Shown here in pieces: positions 1-8,990 of a DNA stretch of 64,000 bases. How positions within the stretch are numbered: position 1 is the stretch's first letter; each line of letters opens with the position of its first letter. Made by a program: the position numbers and the translations under genes. A model generated the notes under the pieces. The model searched no databases and was not told where the DNA came from. It worked only from the letters and a program-made list of their open reading frames with translations. Location: NCBI GenBank assembly GCA_900104855.1, contig FNSS01000001.1, positions 5,828,001 to 5,892,000 of the forward strand, written 5' to 3'. Origin of the DNA: Rhizobiales bacterium GAS188 (GTDB lineage: Bacteria > Pseudomonadota > Alphaproteobacteria > Rhizobiales > Beijerinckiaceae).

Positions 1-613
1 TGCGCTGGGCGGCCTGATCGCCGACATCAAGAGCGACTTCATCCGCACCGTATTTCTGCCTGCCGAGCCAGGCTCCGCGCCGGGCATGCGCGCTGCCTTC
101 GCCGCGCTCGAAGCCCAGGCCGAGACATGGCTGCGCGAGGAGCATGGTTTCCATGGACCGTCGGTCGTCGATCTGTCGGCCGAGATGCGCTATGCCGGCC
201 AGTCCTTCGAGATCGACGTGCCGGTCGAGAGGGCTTGGGTCGAGGCGGGCGCTTTCAACGCGATCAAAGCCGCCTTCCATCGTTTGCACGCGGCGATCTA
301 CGACTTCAACGACGAGGCGGCGGAGGTTCAGATCGTCAATCTGCGCCTCGTCATCCTGGGCGTCACTGCGCGGCCCGCCCTGGCCGAGGCGCCGCTCGCC
401 GCCGGAGATGCCGTGCCCGAGCGGCAGGTCGATGTCTGGCTCGACGGCAAGAACCAGCCGGTGCCGCTCTACCTGCGTGGGCACCTCGCGCATGGCCAGC
501 GGATCAAGGGCCCGGCCATCGTGGCTCAGGACGATACGACGGTGTGCATCCCGTCCGGCTTCGACGGTTCGGTCGATGCCCATCTCAACCTGCATCTCGA
601 GTGCCGGGAGTGA
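1..613 (+). CDS. Hydantoinase/oxoprolinase subunit A, C-terminal part (5' end outside window)
   Basis: The frame is open from base 2 with no start before an internal Met, so this is the 3' end of a gene that begins outside the window. The visible ~203 residues (ALGGLIADIKSDF..., EMRYAGQSFEIDVPV, GPAIVAQDDTTVCIPSGF) match the C-terminal region of HyuA/OplA-type ATP-dependent hydantoinase or 5-oxoprolinase A subunits. The later full-length paralogue at 2760-4817 carries the equivalent MRYAGQNYELPVPVPDG segment. This family cleaves cyclic amides (hydantoins, 5-oxoproline) with ATP, together with the B subunit. The B gene starts 6 bases after this stop, which supports an operon. The true substrate cannot be read from sequence. 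Confidence 0.9.
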   Translation, partial: ALGGLIADIKSDFIRTVFLPAEPGSAPGMRAAFAALEAQAETWLREEHGFHGPSVVDLSAEMRYAGQSFEIDVPVERAWVEAGAFNAIKAAFHRLHAAIYDFNDEAAEVQIVNLRLVILGVTARPALAEAPLAAGDAVPERQVDVWLDGKNQPVPLYLRGHLAHGQRIKGPAIVAQDDTTVCIPSGFDGSVDAHLNLHLECRE

Positions 614-619
614 CATGAG

Positions 620-2602
620 ATGGCGATCGACAAGGTCACGCTCCAGGTTCTCGCCAATCATTGCCGCGCCGCGGCCGAGAACATGGCTTACACGCTCTAC
701 CGCACTGCCCTTTCGACCTTCGTGAAGGAGACGCAGGACTTCACGGTGATGCTCACCGATCCCACCGGCTTAACCGTCGCCGTGCCGATGGATCTCGGTG
801 CCACCTGGTATCCGGGCATCAACTATGGGCGGGCGATCGCGATGATCGACGACTACCGGCCGGGCGATATCGGCCTCACCAATGATCCCTATAGCGGCTA
901 TCTCGCGACGCACGCGCCAGACACGCATCTTTGGAAGCCGATCTTCCACGAGGGCGAGATCGTCTGTTTCGCGGGCGGCCACATCCACAACACCGATATG
1001 GGCGGGGCGGTGCCGGCGAGCCTGTCGCGCTCGCTCACGGAAATCCATCAGGAAGGCATACGCTTTCCTCCGATGAAGCTCTACCGCGGGGGGGTGCTCG
1101 ACGAGGATCTCTTGAAGATAATGCTGCTCAATGTGCGCAAACCCCAACAGAATCTCGGCGACCTCAAGGCGCTAGTCGGCGCGCTGAATACAGGCGAGCG
1201 CAAGGTCCAGGCGATGCTGGCGAAGTTCGGCCGCGGGGCGTTCCGCGAAGGGCTCTCGGGATTGCTCGACTGGGCCGAGCATCAGGCCCGCGACATCCTG
1301 CGCTCGATCCCGGATGGCGAATATGTCTTCTCCGATTATGCCGACGAGGACGGCGTCGACGGCAATCCCTGCCGGCTCGCGCTGGCGCTAAGGATCAAGG
1401 GAGACGAGGCAGTGCTCGACTTCACGGGCACCGACCCCCAGCTCACCTCCTCGCTCAACGTGCCGACGGGAAGCGATCCGCGCCATACGCTGTTGCTCGT
1501 CGGCGTCTATTACGTGCTCTACACGCTCAACCCGCAGCTCGTGCTCAATGCCGGCCTGACGAGGCCCTTCACCTGCATCGTGCCGGAGGGCACCGTGCTC
1601 AACCCCGTGTTCCCGGCGGCGGTCGGCATGCGCAGCCTCACCTGTGCGCGCCTGCGAAGCCTGATCTTCGGCGCCTTCAACCTAGCGATTCCCGACAGGA
1701 TGCCGGCAGCGCCGGCAGGATCGAGCTCGATCGTCAACGTTATGACGACGGACCATCGCACAGAGAAGAGCGTCATCGCGGCGATCAATCCCGTGGTCGG
1801 GGGCGGTGGCGGCATGCCTCACCGCGACGGAACGAACGGCTCGGGCGCCGACAGCGCCTATCTCAAGAACACACCGATCGAGGTGAACGAGGCGGAGGTG
1901 CCGGTGCAGTTTCTCCGCTATGGCCTCCTGCCGGACTCAGGCGGGGCAGGGCGCTGGCGCGGCGGCCTCGCGACGGTCCTCGAATTCCAGGTCTTCGCGC
2001 CGGATACCCGGATCACCGTGCGCAACCGGGACCGTTGCCGTTTCCGGCCCTGGGGAACGCTGGGCGGCAAGGCGGCCGAGCCCTCGAACTTCATCCTGAA
2101 CCCGGGCACCGGGCGCGAGAAGGTTCTCGGCAATGCCGACATCCTCGTCGCGGAGCCGGGAGACGTGATCCATATCCATTCGCCGGGCGGCGGCGGGCGT
2201 GGCTCCCCAATCGACCGCGAACCCGATCGCGTGCTCAGGGATGTCGAGCGAGGCTATGTGTCGCTGGAGGCGGCGCGATCCTGCTATGGTGTCGCTATCC
2301 GCGATGGCGCGGTCGATGCGGAGCAGACGCAGGAACTCCGAGCCGCCATGGGTAGGCATGCCATCCAGGCGGCTTTCGATTTCGGGCCAGAGCGCGACGA
2401 CTTTGAGAGCATCTGGGACCGGTCGAGCTATGGGGCGCTGACGGCCATTCTGGCTGGACTTCCGGTGCCGTGGCGCTTCTTTGTCAAGACCAAGATCTTC
2501 GAAATGGTATCGCGCCGAGAGTGTCGCAGCGAGGCGATGGTCGAGCAGGCCTTCGCCGCCGTGAGGGCAGCCTATCCGCAAATCCCGTCTGCAAGCAGAT
2601 GA
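620..2602 (+). CDS. Hydantoinase/oxoprolinase subunit B
   Basis: 660 residues of the HyuB/N-methylhydantoinase B family, the partner of the A subunit in ATP-dependent opening of cyclic amides. Characteristic segments are DPYSGYLATHAPD (~residues 91-103), the His-rich GGHIHNTDMGG (~116-126), LNAGLTRPFTCIVPEGT (~310-326) and SPGGGGRGSP near the C-terminus. The ATG is preceded by GGGAG at suitable distance. It lies 6 bp after the upstream A gene and forms the first A+B pair of the operon. The protein is about 100 residues longer at the C-terminus than the second B subunit at 4814. A cytoplasmic location is inferred from the lack of a signal peptide or membrane segment. The 157-bp gap before the next A gene holds no ORF I can support. 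Confidence 0.92.
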   Translation: MAIDKVTLQVLANHCRAAAENMAYTLYRTALSTFVKETQDFTVMLTDPTGLTVAVPMDLGATWYPGINYGRAIAMIDDYRPGDIGLTNDPYSGYLATHAPDTHLWKPIFHEGEIVCFAGGHIHNTDMGGAVPASLSRSLTEIHQEGIRFPPMKLYRGGVLDEDLLKIMLLNVRKPQQNLGDLKALVGALNTGERKVQAMLAKFGRGAFREGLSGLLDWAEHQARDILRSIPDGEYVFSDYADEDGVDGNPCRLALALRIKGDEAVLDFTGTDPQLTSSLNVPTGSDPRHTLLLVGVYYVLYTLNPQLVLNAGLTRPFTCIVPEGTVLNPVFPAAVGMRSLTCARLRSLIFGAFNLAIPDRMPAAPAGSSSIVNVMTTDHRTEKSVIAAINPVVGGGGGMPHRDGTNGSGADSAYLKNTPIEVNEAEVPVQFLRYGLLPDSGGAGRWRGGLATVLEFQVFAPDTRITVRNRDRCRFRPWGTLGGKAAEPSNFILNPGTGREKVLGNADILVAEPGDVIHIHSPGGGGRGSPIDREPDRVLRDVERGYVSLEAARSCYGVAIRDGAVDAEQTQELRAAMGRHAIQAAFDFGPERDDFESIWDRSSYGALTAILAGLPVPWRFFVKTKIFEMVSRRECRSEAMVEQAFAAVRAAYPQIPSASR

Positions 2603-2759
2603 GGGCGGCGGCAATCTACTCGCCGGTGAGCCCCGCCGGGCTGCTGCCCGTGGAGCGCATCGCGTTGACCGCGCGAAGCTCTGGCCCCAATGTTGCAAAT
2701 GGCTCGACCGGGCAATGTGGAGTTGTTCGGGCGCATGACCCTGTGAGCAGATTGCGAGG

Positions 2760-4817
2760 TTGTCCGTGACGTGGCGTGTGGGCGTGGATTCGGGGGGGAC
2801 CTTCACCGATGTCTGCTTGTTCGATGAGAGCTCCGGGCGGGTCGAGGTCTGGAAGGTCTCCTCGACGCCCGACGATCCCTCTCGCGGCATCGCACAGGGC
2901 GTGGCCGAGGGCGTGGAGCAGGTCGGAGCGGCCCCCGCCGATGTCGGCTATTTCGGGCACGGCACGACAGTCGCCACCAACGCCCTGATCCAGCATCGCG
3001 GTGTCCGCACCGGGCTGATCACCAGCGACGGCTTCCGCGATCTCCTCGAAATCGGGCGGCAGAAGCGCCCTGATCTCTACGACCTGCAGGCCGACAAGCC
3101 GCCGGTGCTCGTGGCGCGCGACTTGCGCCTCGAGGTGCCCGAGCGCGTGCGTCATGACGGCACCGTGGAAACGAAGCTCGACGAAGTCGCCTTCCGGGCG
3201 GCGGTGAAGAAGCTGCGTGAGGCCGACGTCAAGGCCGTGGCGGTGAGCTTCCTCTACGGCTTCGTGCGCACCGAGCATGAGGAGACGGCTCAGCGTATCC
3301 TCGCTGAGGAATTCCCCGAGGCCTTCATCTGCGTCTCCCATCAAGTGGCGCCGGAATTCCGCGAATATGAGCGCATGTCGACAGCGGTCGTGAACGCTTA
3401 TCTTGGCCCGGTGATGCGGGGCTACATCGGCCGCCTCGCCGATCGCCTGCGCGACCTCAAGGTCGACGCCACGCCGCATCTGACGCAGTCGAATGGTGGC
3501 GTGATCGGCTTCGAGCAGGCGGCGCGGCTGCCGGTGCGCACCGTGCTCTCGGGGCCCAGCACCGGCGTGGTGGCGGCCCAGGTGGTCGGGCGCCTGGCGG
3601 GCTTTCCCGACCTCATCACCTTCGACATGGGAGGCACCAGCACCGATGTGGCGCTGCTGCAGGCCGGGCAGTGCCGCCTGGCGAGCGAAGCGGTGGTGCA
3701 TGGCTATCCGATCAAAGCACCGATGCTCGACATCCACACGGTGGGTGCAGGTGGCGGCTCCATTGCCTTCGTCGACAGCGGCGGACATCTGAAGGTCGGC
3801 CCGCGCAGCGCCGGCGCGGATCCCGGACCCGTCTGCTATGCGCGCGGCAACACTGAGCCCACCGTCACTGATGCCAATGTGGTGCTGCAGACGCTGAACC
3901 CGACCCATCTATTGGGCGGCCGCATGCCGATACGCCAGGAGCTGGCCAAGGAGGCGATCGCTGGGCTGGCGCGCCAGCTGCGGATGGATCCGATGGCAAC
4001 CGCGCAGGGCATCATCTCGGTGGTGACCGCGAATATGGCGCGCGCCATCCGCGTCATCAGTGTGCAACGCGGCCACGACCCGCGTGACTACACCCTCGCG
4101 GCTTTCGGCGGCGCGGGACCGCTGCATGCGGCGCGCCTCGCCAAGGAGCTGGAGATCGGCCGCGTGCTCGTGCCGCGCAATCCCGGCATTCTGTGCGCCA
4201 TGGGCCTGCTCTTGACCGACCTGCGCGCCGACTTCGCGACGACGCGGCTCAACACCCTCGCCAACGCTGCCCTACCCGAGGTTGCCGCCGCGTTCCGGCA
4301 TCTCCGTGGCCAGGCTGAAGCATGGTTCGAGGAGGAGGGTATTGGCGAGGCGGCGCGTCGCATCGCGCGCACCGTCGACATGCGCTATGCGGGCCAGAAT
4401 TACGAGCTGCCGGTGCCGGTGCCGGACGGCGAGGTGAGCGCGGCGACGCTCGAGGCGGTCTCCGAAGGCTTCGCCGCCGCGCATCGGCGCATGTACGGCT
4501 TCGTCGCGGAGGATGAGCCCGTGCAACTCGTCACCTTTCGCGTGGAGGCGAGCGGTATCGTCAGCAAGGCATCCTTCCAGCCGCAGGAAGATTGTGGGCG
4601 CGATGCCTCGGGCGCCATCATCGGCAAGCGCGACGTCTTCATGCCGGAGGCCGGTGGCTTCGTCGTTTGCCCCGTCTATGATCGCGACAGGATGCGCGCC
4701 GGCAACCGCCTCACGGGGCCCGCCATCATCGAGCAGATGGACGCAACCACCGTGGTGCTGCCCGGCATGACGGCGCGCGTCGAGCCGTATCTCAACATCA
4801 TCTTGGAGGCATCATGA
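2760..4817 (+). CDS. Hydantoinase/oxoprolinase subunit A
   Basis: 685-residue full-length HyuA. Family landmarks are the N-terminal nucleotide-binding motif GVDSGGTFTDVCLFD (~8-22), GHGTTVATNALIQHRG (~62-77), FDMGGTSTDVALL (~287-299), VGAGGGSIAFVDSGG (~329-343), GPRSAGADPGPVCYARG and AAFGGAGPLHAARLAKEL. The reading starts at TTG 2760; GTG at 2766 is an alternative giving VTWRVGVDSGG. Its stop overlaps the next gene by ATGA (4814-4817), typical of translational coupling, and it pairs with the second B subunit. It is a paralogue of the truncated gene at the window start, so the operon encodes two A+B enzymes that probably act on related cyclic amides or on D/L forms. The substrate is not predictable here. 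Confidence 0.93.
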   Translation: MSVTWRVGVDSGGTFTDVCLFDESSGRVEVWKVSSTPDDPSRGIAQGVAEGVEQVGAAPADVGYFGHGTTVATNALIQHRGVRTGLITSDGFRDLLEIGRQKRPDLYDLQADKPPVLVARDLRLEVPERVRHDGTVETKLDEVAFRAAVKKLREADVKAVAVSFLYGFVRTEHEETAQRILAEEFPEAFICVSHQVAPEFREYERMSTAVVNAYLGPVMRGYIGRLADRLRDLKVDATPHLTQSNGGVIGFEQAARLPVRTVLSGPSTGVVAAQVVGRLAGFPDLITFDMGGTSTDVALLQAGQCRLASEAVVHGYPIKAPMLDIHTVGAGGGSIAFVDSGGHLKVGPRSAGADPGPVCYARGNTEPTVTDANVVLQTLNPTHLLGGRMPIRQELAKEAIAGLARQLRMDPMATAQGIISVVTANMARAIRVISVQRGHDPRDYTLAAFGGAGPLHAARLAKELEIGRVLVPRNPGILCAMGLLLTDLRADFATTRLNTLANAALPEVAAAFRHLRGQAEAWFEEEGIGEAARRIARTVDMRYAGQNYELPVPVPDGEVSAATLEAVSEGFAAAHRRMYGFVAEDEPVQLVTFRVEASGIVSKASFQPQEDCGRDASGAIIGKRDVFMPEAGGFVVCPVYDRDRMRAGNRLTGPAIIEQMDATTVVLPGMTARVEPYLNIILEAS

Positions 4818-6493
4818 TCGTGGCCTCGACGGCGCCAAGCCCGCGCCAGCTCCGCAATTTCCAGGCGGTCGCCGTCGATCCGATCACCGTCGAGGTGATT
4901 GGCAGCGCACTCGCCTCCATAACCGAGGAGATGGGTGAGGCTTTGGTGCGCGCCAGCTACTCGACCAACATCAAGGAGCGGCGTGACTGCTCGACGGCTC
5001 TCTTCGACATCGACGGCAACACGCTGTGCCAGGCCGAGCATATCCCGATGCATCTTGGCAGCTTCATTGGGCTGATCCCTCACATCATGAGGCGGCATAG
5101 GCTCGAGGACATGCGGCTGGGCGACGTCTTCGTCGGCAATGACGCCTATGAGGGCGGCGGCACGCATCTGCCCGACATCGTGCTGGCCGAACCGATCTTC
5201 GTCGACGGGCAGATTATCGCCTGGGCCGTGAATCTCGCCCACCACGCGGATTTCGCCGATCGCGGACATGCGCATATCTATCAGGAAGGCCTGCGCATTC
5301 CACCGATCCGGCTCTACCGGGCCGGCGAGCTCGTCAAGGACGTGGAGGAGCTGATCCTGCTCAACTGCCAGGTGCCGCGCGAGCGCCTGTCCGATCTGCG
5401 TGCCCAGATGGCGGCGAACCGCCTCGGCGTGCAGCGCCTGACTGCGCTCTGCGCCAAATACGGGCGCGACACGGTGCTCGCCGCCGGCGTCGCGCTCCAG
5501 GACTATGCCGAGCGCAAGATGCGCGCCGGTATAGCAGCGATCCCGGACGGCACCTATCGCTTCGCCGATCGCTATGATTGTCCGGAGATCGACGGCGAGC
5601 TCGACATGTCCTGTGAGATCACGGTCGCAGGCGATGAGATGCGCCTCAACTTCGAAGCGCCTCCGCAGCTGCGTGCCGGGCTGAACATGACCTATACGGC
5701 GCTGCTCTCCACGGTCTATTACGCGGTGAAGACCGTGGTCGACCCGACCATCCTGCCGAATGCCGGCCTGGCGCGGCCCTTGAGCGTGATGGCGCCGGAA
5801 GGAAGCGTCGTCAACTGCGTGCATCCGGCTGCCGTCAACGGCAGGCTCGGGCCATGCCAGCGTGTGGTCGATCTGATCCATGGCGCCTTGTTCGCCGCTG
5901 TGCCGGAGCGCGTGATCGCCGCCTGCAACGGAGCCTGTTATTCGGTGACCTTCGTTGGCCAAAAGCCCGAGGACAAGAGCCTGTGGGTCTATCTTGAGAC
6001 GATCGGCGGCGGCTCGGGCGCGCGCCAGATGAAGGACGGGCTCGACGGCGTGCACGTCCACATGACCAACACCTCGAACCTGCCGGCCGAGGCGCTCGAG
6101 CTCGAATATCCGCTGACCTTGCTGCGCTACGAGCTCGTCGACGGTTCCGGAGGTCTCGGGCGCCGGCGCGGCGGCATGGGCCTTCGCCGCGTCTACCGGG
6201 CCGAGCATGAGTGCCGCGTGCGCGTCGATGGCGCTCGCCTCCTATCGGCGCCTTGGGGGCTCGATGGCGGCCTCGCCGGCGGGATGGGCGCGGTTCTGCT
6301 GGGCAATGGCGCCGAACCCTTCGATCATGGCTCGGGCGCGCTGCGCAAGGGCGAGATCATCGAGATCGTCACGCCGGGCGCTGGCGGCTACGGACCGCCG
6401 AGCGAGCGCGACCGCGCGCTCGTCGAGCGCGACGTGGCCGAAGGCCGGATCGACGCCGAGACCGCGGCGCGCTGGCACGGATCGAGAGGCTGA
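4814..6493 (+). CDS. Hydantoinase/oxoprolinase subunit B (second copy)
   Basis: 559 residues, HyuB family, overlapping the preceding A gene by 4 bp. The recognisable stretch VDPITVEVIGSALASITEEMGEALVRASYS opens the conserved domain after a ~20-residue N-terminal extension. NDAYEGGGTHLPDIVLAEP, the His-rich NLAHHADFADRGH, LPNAGLARPLSVMAPEGS and TPGAGGYGPPSERD follow. Length is the family norm, unlike the longer first copy at 620. It is followed 25 bp later by the solute-binding protein gene, so enzyme and importer probably share one transcript. The ATGA overlap fixes the start. An open reading frame of 510 codons lies antisense to this gene but is only a GC-rich shadow. Confidence 0.93.
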   Translation: MIVASTAPSPRQLRNFQAVAVDPITVEVIGSALASITEEMGEALVRASYSTNIKERRDCSTALFDIDGNTLCQAEHIPMHLGSFIGLIPHIMRRHRLEDMRLGDVFVGNDAYEGGGTHLPDIVLAEPIFVDGQIIAWAVNLAHHADFADRGHAHIYQEGLRIPPIRLYRAGELVKDVEELILLNCQVPRERLSDLRAQMAANRLGVQRLTALCAKYGRDTVLAAGVALQDYAERKMRAGIAAIPDGTYRFADRYDCPEIDGELDMSCEITVAGDEMRLNFEAPPQLRAGLNMTYTALLSTVYYAVKTVVDPTILPNAGLARPLSVMAPEGSVVNCVHPAAVNGRLGPCQRVVDLIHGALFAAVPERVIAACNGACYSVTFVGQKPEDKSLWVYLETIGGGSGARQMKDGLDGVHVHMTNTSNLPAEALELEYPLTLLRYELVDGSGGLGRRRGGMGLRRVYRAEHECRVRVDGARLLSAPWGLDGGLAGGMGAVLLGNGAEPFDHGSGALRKGEIIEIVTPGAGGYGPPSERDRALVERDVAEGRIDAETAARWHGSRG

Positions 6494-6518
6494 TCGCCGC
6501 AACCAGGAGACGACACCG

Positions 6519-8039
6519 ATGGAACTCTCCCGCCGCTCCCTCATCGCCGCCGGCGCAGCGCTGCCTTTCCTGCGCCTGCCAGCTCGCGCCGCCACGACCG
6601 CAGGCAAATTGGTGTTCGGGCTGTCGAGCTACCCCCCGACATTCGCGCCCTGGGCCAATGGTGGCACGGCCGCCGCCACGGCCAAGCTGATGTTCCACCG
6701 CGGCCTCCTCGGCTATGCGGCGGATGGCAAACTGCGCGGCGAGCTCGCCGAGAGCTGGGAGCGGGCAGAGGACGGCGCCTGGGTCTTCCATCTGCGCGAT
6801 GCCGTGTTCCACAACGGCCAGCCCGTGACCTCCGCCGATGTCGCCTGGACGATCGAGCAGGTCGCGAGCGAGAAGTCGACCGCTTATCTGCGCGCCGAAT
6901 GTCAGCGCATCGCCAAGATCGAGACGCCGGACCCCAAGACCATACGGCTGACGACGAAAGAACCGATGGCGACCCTGCCGCTCCTTATGGCGAGCTATTT
7001 CCTGCCGATCCTCGCCAAGGGCTCGAGCGATGGCGCGACCACAGGCATCGGGGCGGGCCCCTTCAAGATCGTCGGCCAGGAGCGCGGCGTGTCGATCGAC
7101 TTCGAGGCCTTCGACAAGTTCTTCCGCCCCGGCGAGCCGAAGCTGAAGGCGGTGCGCATGGTCGCCTATGCGGACGAGAATGCGCGCGTGGCGGCGCTTC
7201 AGGCCGGCGATGTCGACCTGATCGAATATGTGCCCTGGCAGTCGATGGCAGCCATCGAAGCCGATCCGAAGCTCGCCCTGCAGACGACCGAGGGGCCGTT
7301 CATGTACCTGGTGTTCAACGCCAAGGCCAAGCCCTTCGGCGACCCGCGCGTGCGCCGGGCGATCGCCCATGCGATCAGGCGCGACGAGATCGTCAAGGCG
7401 GCCTTCTTCGGCCGCGGGGCGGCGCTGGAGGGGCTCGCCGTCCCCGAGGGCACAGAGTTCTACGACGCCAACCTGGCGCACGTTTTTGCCTATGATCAGG
7501 CAAAAGCGAAGTCGTTGCTTGCCGAGGCCGGGCTCGCTGCTGGCTTTTCCTGCAAGCTTCTGGCGACTGCGCAATACGGCATGCACAAGGACACGGCGAG
7601 CGTCGTGCAGCAGCATCTCGGCGAGATCGGAATAGCGGTCGAATTGGTGCTGCCGGATTGGGCGACGCGCGTTTCGCTTGGCAATAAGGGGCAATATGAA
7701 TTCGCCGTCCAGGGCAGCGCCTCGGACAGCAACGATCCTGACGGGCTCGCGGCGCTGCTAGCCGGCAACCTCTCGCCCTCCTATACGCGCAGCTTCGCGC
7801 TCGACGTCCCGCAGATCGACCAGTTGCTGGCAGCAGGGCGCGCCGAATTCGATCCGACGAAGCGACGCGCCATCTACGCAGAGCTGCAGCGGGTCTATCT
7901 CGACCAAGCGCCTTTTGTCGGCCTTGCCTGGCGGGCTCAGGGCTATGCCATGACGAGGCAGGTGCAAGGCTTCCACAACATGCCCGGCGCGCTGAGCTTC
8001 TATTCCGGGACGACCTTCGCGGAGATCAGCACTGGCTAA
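6519..8039 (+). CDS. ABC transporter solute-binding protein, peptide/opine/nickel family
   Basis: 506 residues, SBP_bac_5 (DppA/OppA) family: the periplasmic receptor of an importer for peptides or related small molecules. The N-terminus MELSRRSLIAAGAALPFLRLPARA has a twin-arginine-like SRRSLIA motif and a hydrophobic stretch, so export (Tat or Sec) is expected. Family segments include LAESWERAEDGAWVFHLRD, VFHNGQPVTSADVAWTIE and DPRVRRAIAHAIRRDEIV. The frame is open further upstream, but ATG 6519 has AGGAG at good spacing and sits directly before the signal peptide, so I chose it. The stop abuts the permease start (8040). Location behind two hydantoinase pairs suggests that the cargo is a cyclic amide, N-carbamoyl amino acid or small peptide; this is inference from context. 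Confidence 0.93.
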   Translation: MELSRRSLIAAGAALPFLRLPARAATTAGKLVFGLSSYPPTFAPWANGGTAAATAKLMFHRGLLGYAADGKLRGELAESWERAEDGAWVFHLRDAVFHNGQPVTSADVAWTIEQVASEKSTAYLRAECQRIAKIETPDPKTIRLTTKEPMATLPLLMASYFLPILAKGSSDGATTGIGAGPFKIVGQERGVSIDFEAFDKFFRPGEPKLKAVRMVAYADENARVAALQAGDVDLIEYVPWQSMAAIEADPKLALQTTEGPFMYLVFNAKAKPFGDPRVRRAIAHAIRRDEIVKAAFFGRGAALEGLAVPEGTEFYDANLAHVFAYDQAKAKSLLAEAGLAAGFSCKLLATAQYGMHKDTASVVQQHLGEIGIAVELVLPDWATRVSLGNKGQYEFAVQGSASDSNDPDGLAALLAGNLSPSYTRSFALDVPQIDQLLAAGRAEFDPTKRRAIYAELQRVYLDQAPFVGLAWRAQGYAMTRQVQGFHNMPGALSFYSGTTFAEISTG

Positions 8040-8990
8040 ATGTCCTTCATCCTCAAGCGCGTCGGCGTAGCGATCCTCCTGGTCTGGGTCGTCGCCAGCA
8101 TCGTTTTCCTGGCGATCCGGCTAGTCCCGGGGGATCCGGCGGAGCTCCTGTTGTCGCAAGGCGGTGTGGCGCCCGATCCGGCTGCGGTTGCGCAATTGCA
8201 CGAGCGGCTTGGGCTCGACCGGTCCTTGGCGGCCCAATATCTCCTCGATCTCAGGCGGCTGCTCGCTGGCGATCTCGGCACCTCGTTGCAAGACGAGTCC
8301 TCGGTCGCCGGCGAGATCGCGCACCGCCTGCCGCGTACGCTCGAGCTGATCGCGGCGGCGGCGCTTTTCGCCGTGCTCCTCGGCATCCCCGGAGGGCTCT
8401 TAGCGGCGATGCGGCTCGGCGGCGTCCTCGACCGCCTTGGCCGGCTGGTCTCGGCGTTGGGGCTCGCTGTGCCCGTCTTCGTGGTTGGCACGCTCCTGGT
8501 GCTCGTCTTCGCGCAGACGCTGCGCCTGGTGCCGGCGGGCGGCTATGTGCCGTTGGCGCAAGACCCGCTCAAGCATTTCATGCTGCTCGCGATGCCGGCG
8601 CTCGCGATCGGGTTTGGCCTTGCGGCGAGCGTCTTCCGCATGACGCGGGCCGCCGTCCTCGACGTGTCGCAGCGCGATTTCGTGCGCACCGCGCGCGCCA
8701 AGGGCGTGGCGCCGAACCGGATCCTCACGCGTCATGTGCTGCGCAACGCGCTGATGCCTGTGGTCACGGTGCTGGCGCTCAATCTCGGCACGCTGCTCGG
8801 CGGCACGGTGCTCGTCGAATATGTATTCAACTATCCGGGTCTGTCGGGGCTGCTGGTCGATGCAGTGAACGCGCGCGACTACCCCGAGGTGCAGGGTGTC
8901 GTTCTTGTCATCTCGGTGCTGTTCGTTGGGCTCAACCTCGCGGTCGATCTCGTCTACGCGATCATCGACCCGCGCGTCCGGCAAGCATGA
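8040..8990 (+). CDS. ABC transporter permease, DppB type
   Basis: 316 residues, inner-membrane permease of the BPD_transp_1 superfamily. The N-terminal helix FILKRVGVAILLVWVVASIVFL is followed by the usual DppB periplasmic loop (RLVPGDPAELL...LGLDRSLAAQYLLDL). Several further helices and the cytoplasmic EAA-loop FVRTARAKGVAPNRILTRHVLRNALMP (~residues 218-244) couple to the ATPase. ATG starts on the base after the binding-protein stop, and the 3' end overlaps the next gene by 4 bp. It should pair with the permease half of the fused protein encoded next. The family normally has about six membrane helices, which this hydrophobicity pattern fits. Confidence 0.93.
   Translation: MSFILKRVGVAILLVWVVASIVFLAIRLVPGDPAELLLSQGGVAPDPAAVAQLHERLGLDRSLAAQYLLDLRRLLAGDLGTSLQDESSVAGEIAHRLPRTLELIAAAALFAVLLGIPGGLLAAMRLGGVLDRLGRLVSALGLAVPVFVVGTLLVLVFAQTLRLVPAGGYVPLAQDPLKHFMLLAMPALAIGFGLAASVFRMTRAAVLDVSQRDFVRTARAKGVAPNRILTRHVLRNALMPVVTVLALNLGTLLGGTVLVEYVFNYPGLSGLLVDAVNARDYPEVQGVVLVISVLFVGLNLAVDLVYAIIDPRVRQA

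Noticed and set aside
4676-6208. 510-codon open frame antisense to the hydantoinase genes
   Set aside because: GC-rich shadow of two strongly supported genes; composition and lack of motifs argue against coding.
6207-6518. N-terminal extension of the solute-binding protein frame
   Set aside because: Overlaps the hydantoinase B gene; ATG 6519 has a ribosome-binding site and begins the signal peptide.
6369-7694. 441-codon minus-strand frame
   Set aside because: Antisense to the hydantoinase B and binding-protein genes with no family resemblance.
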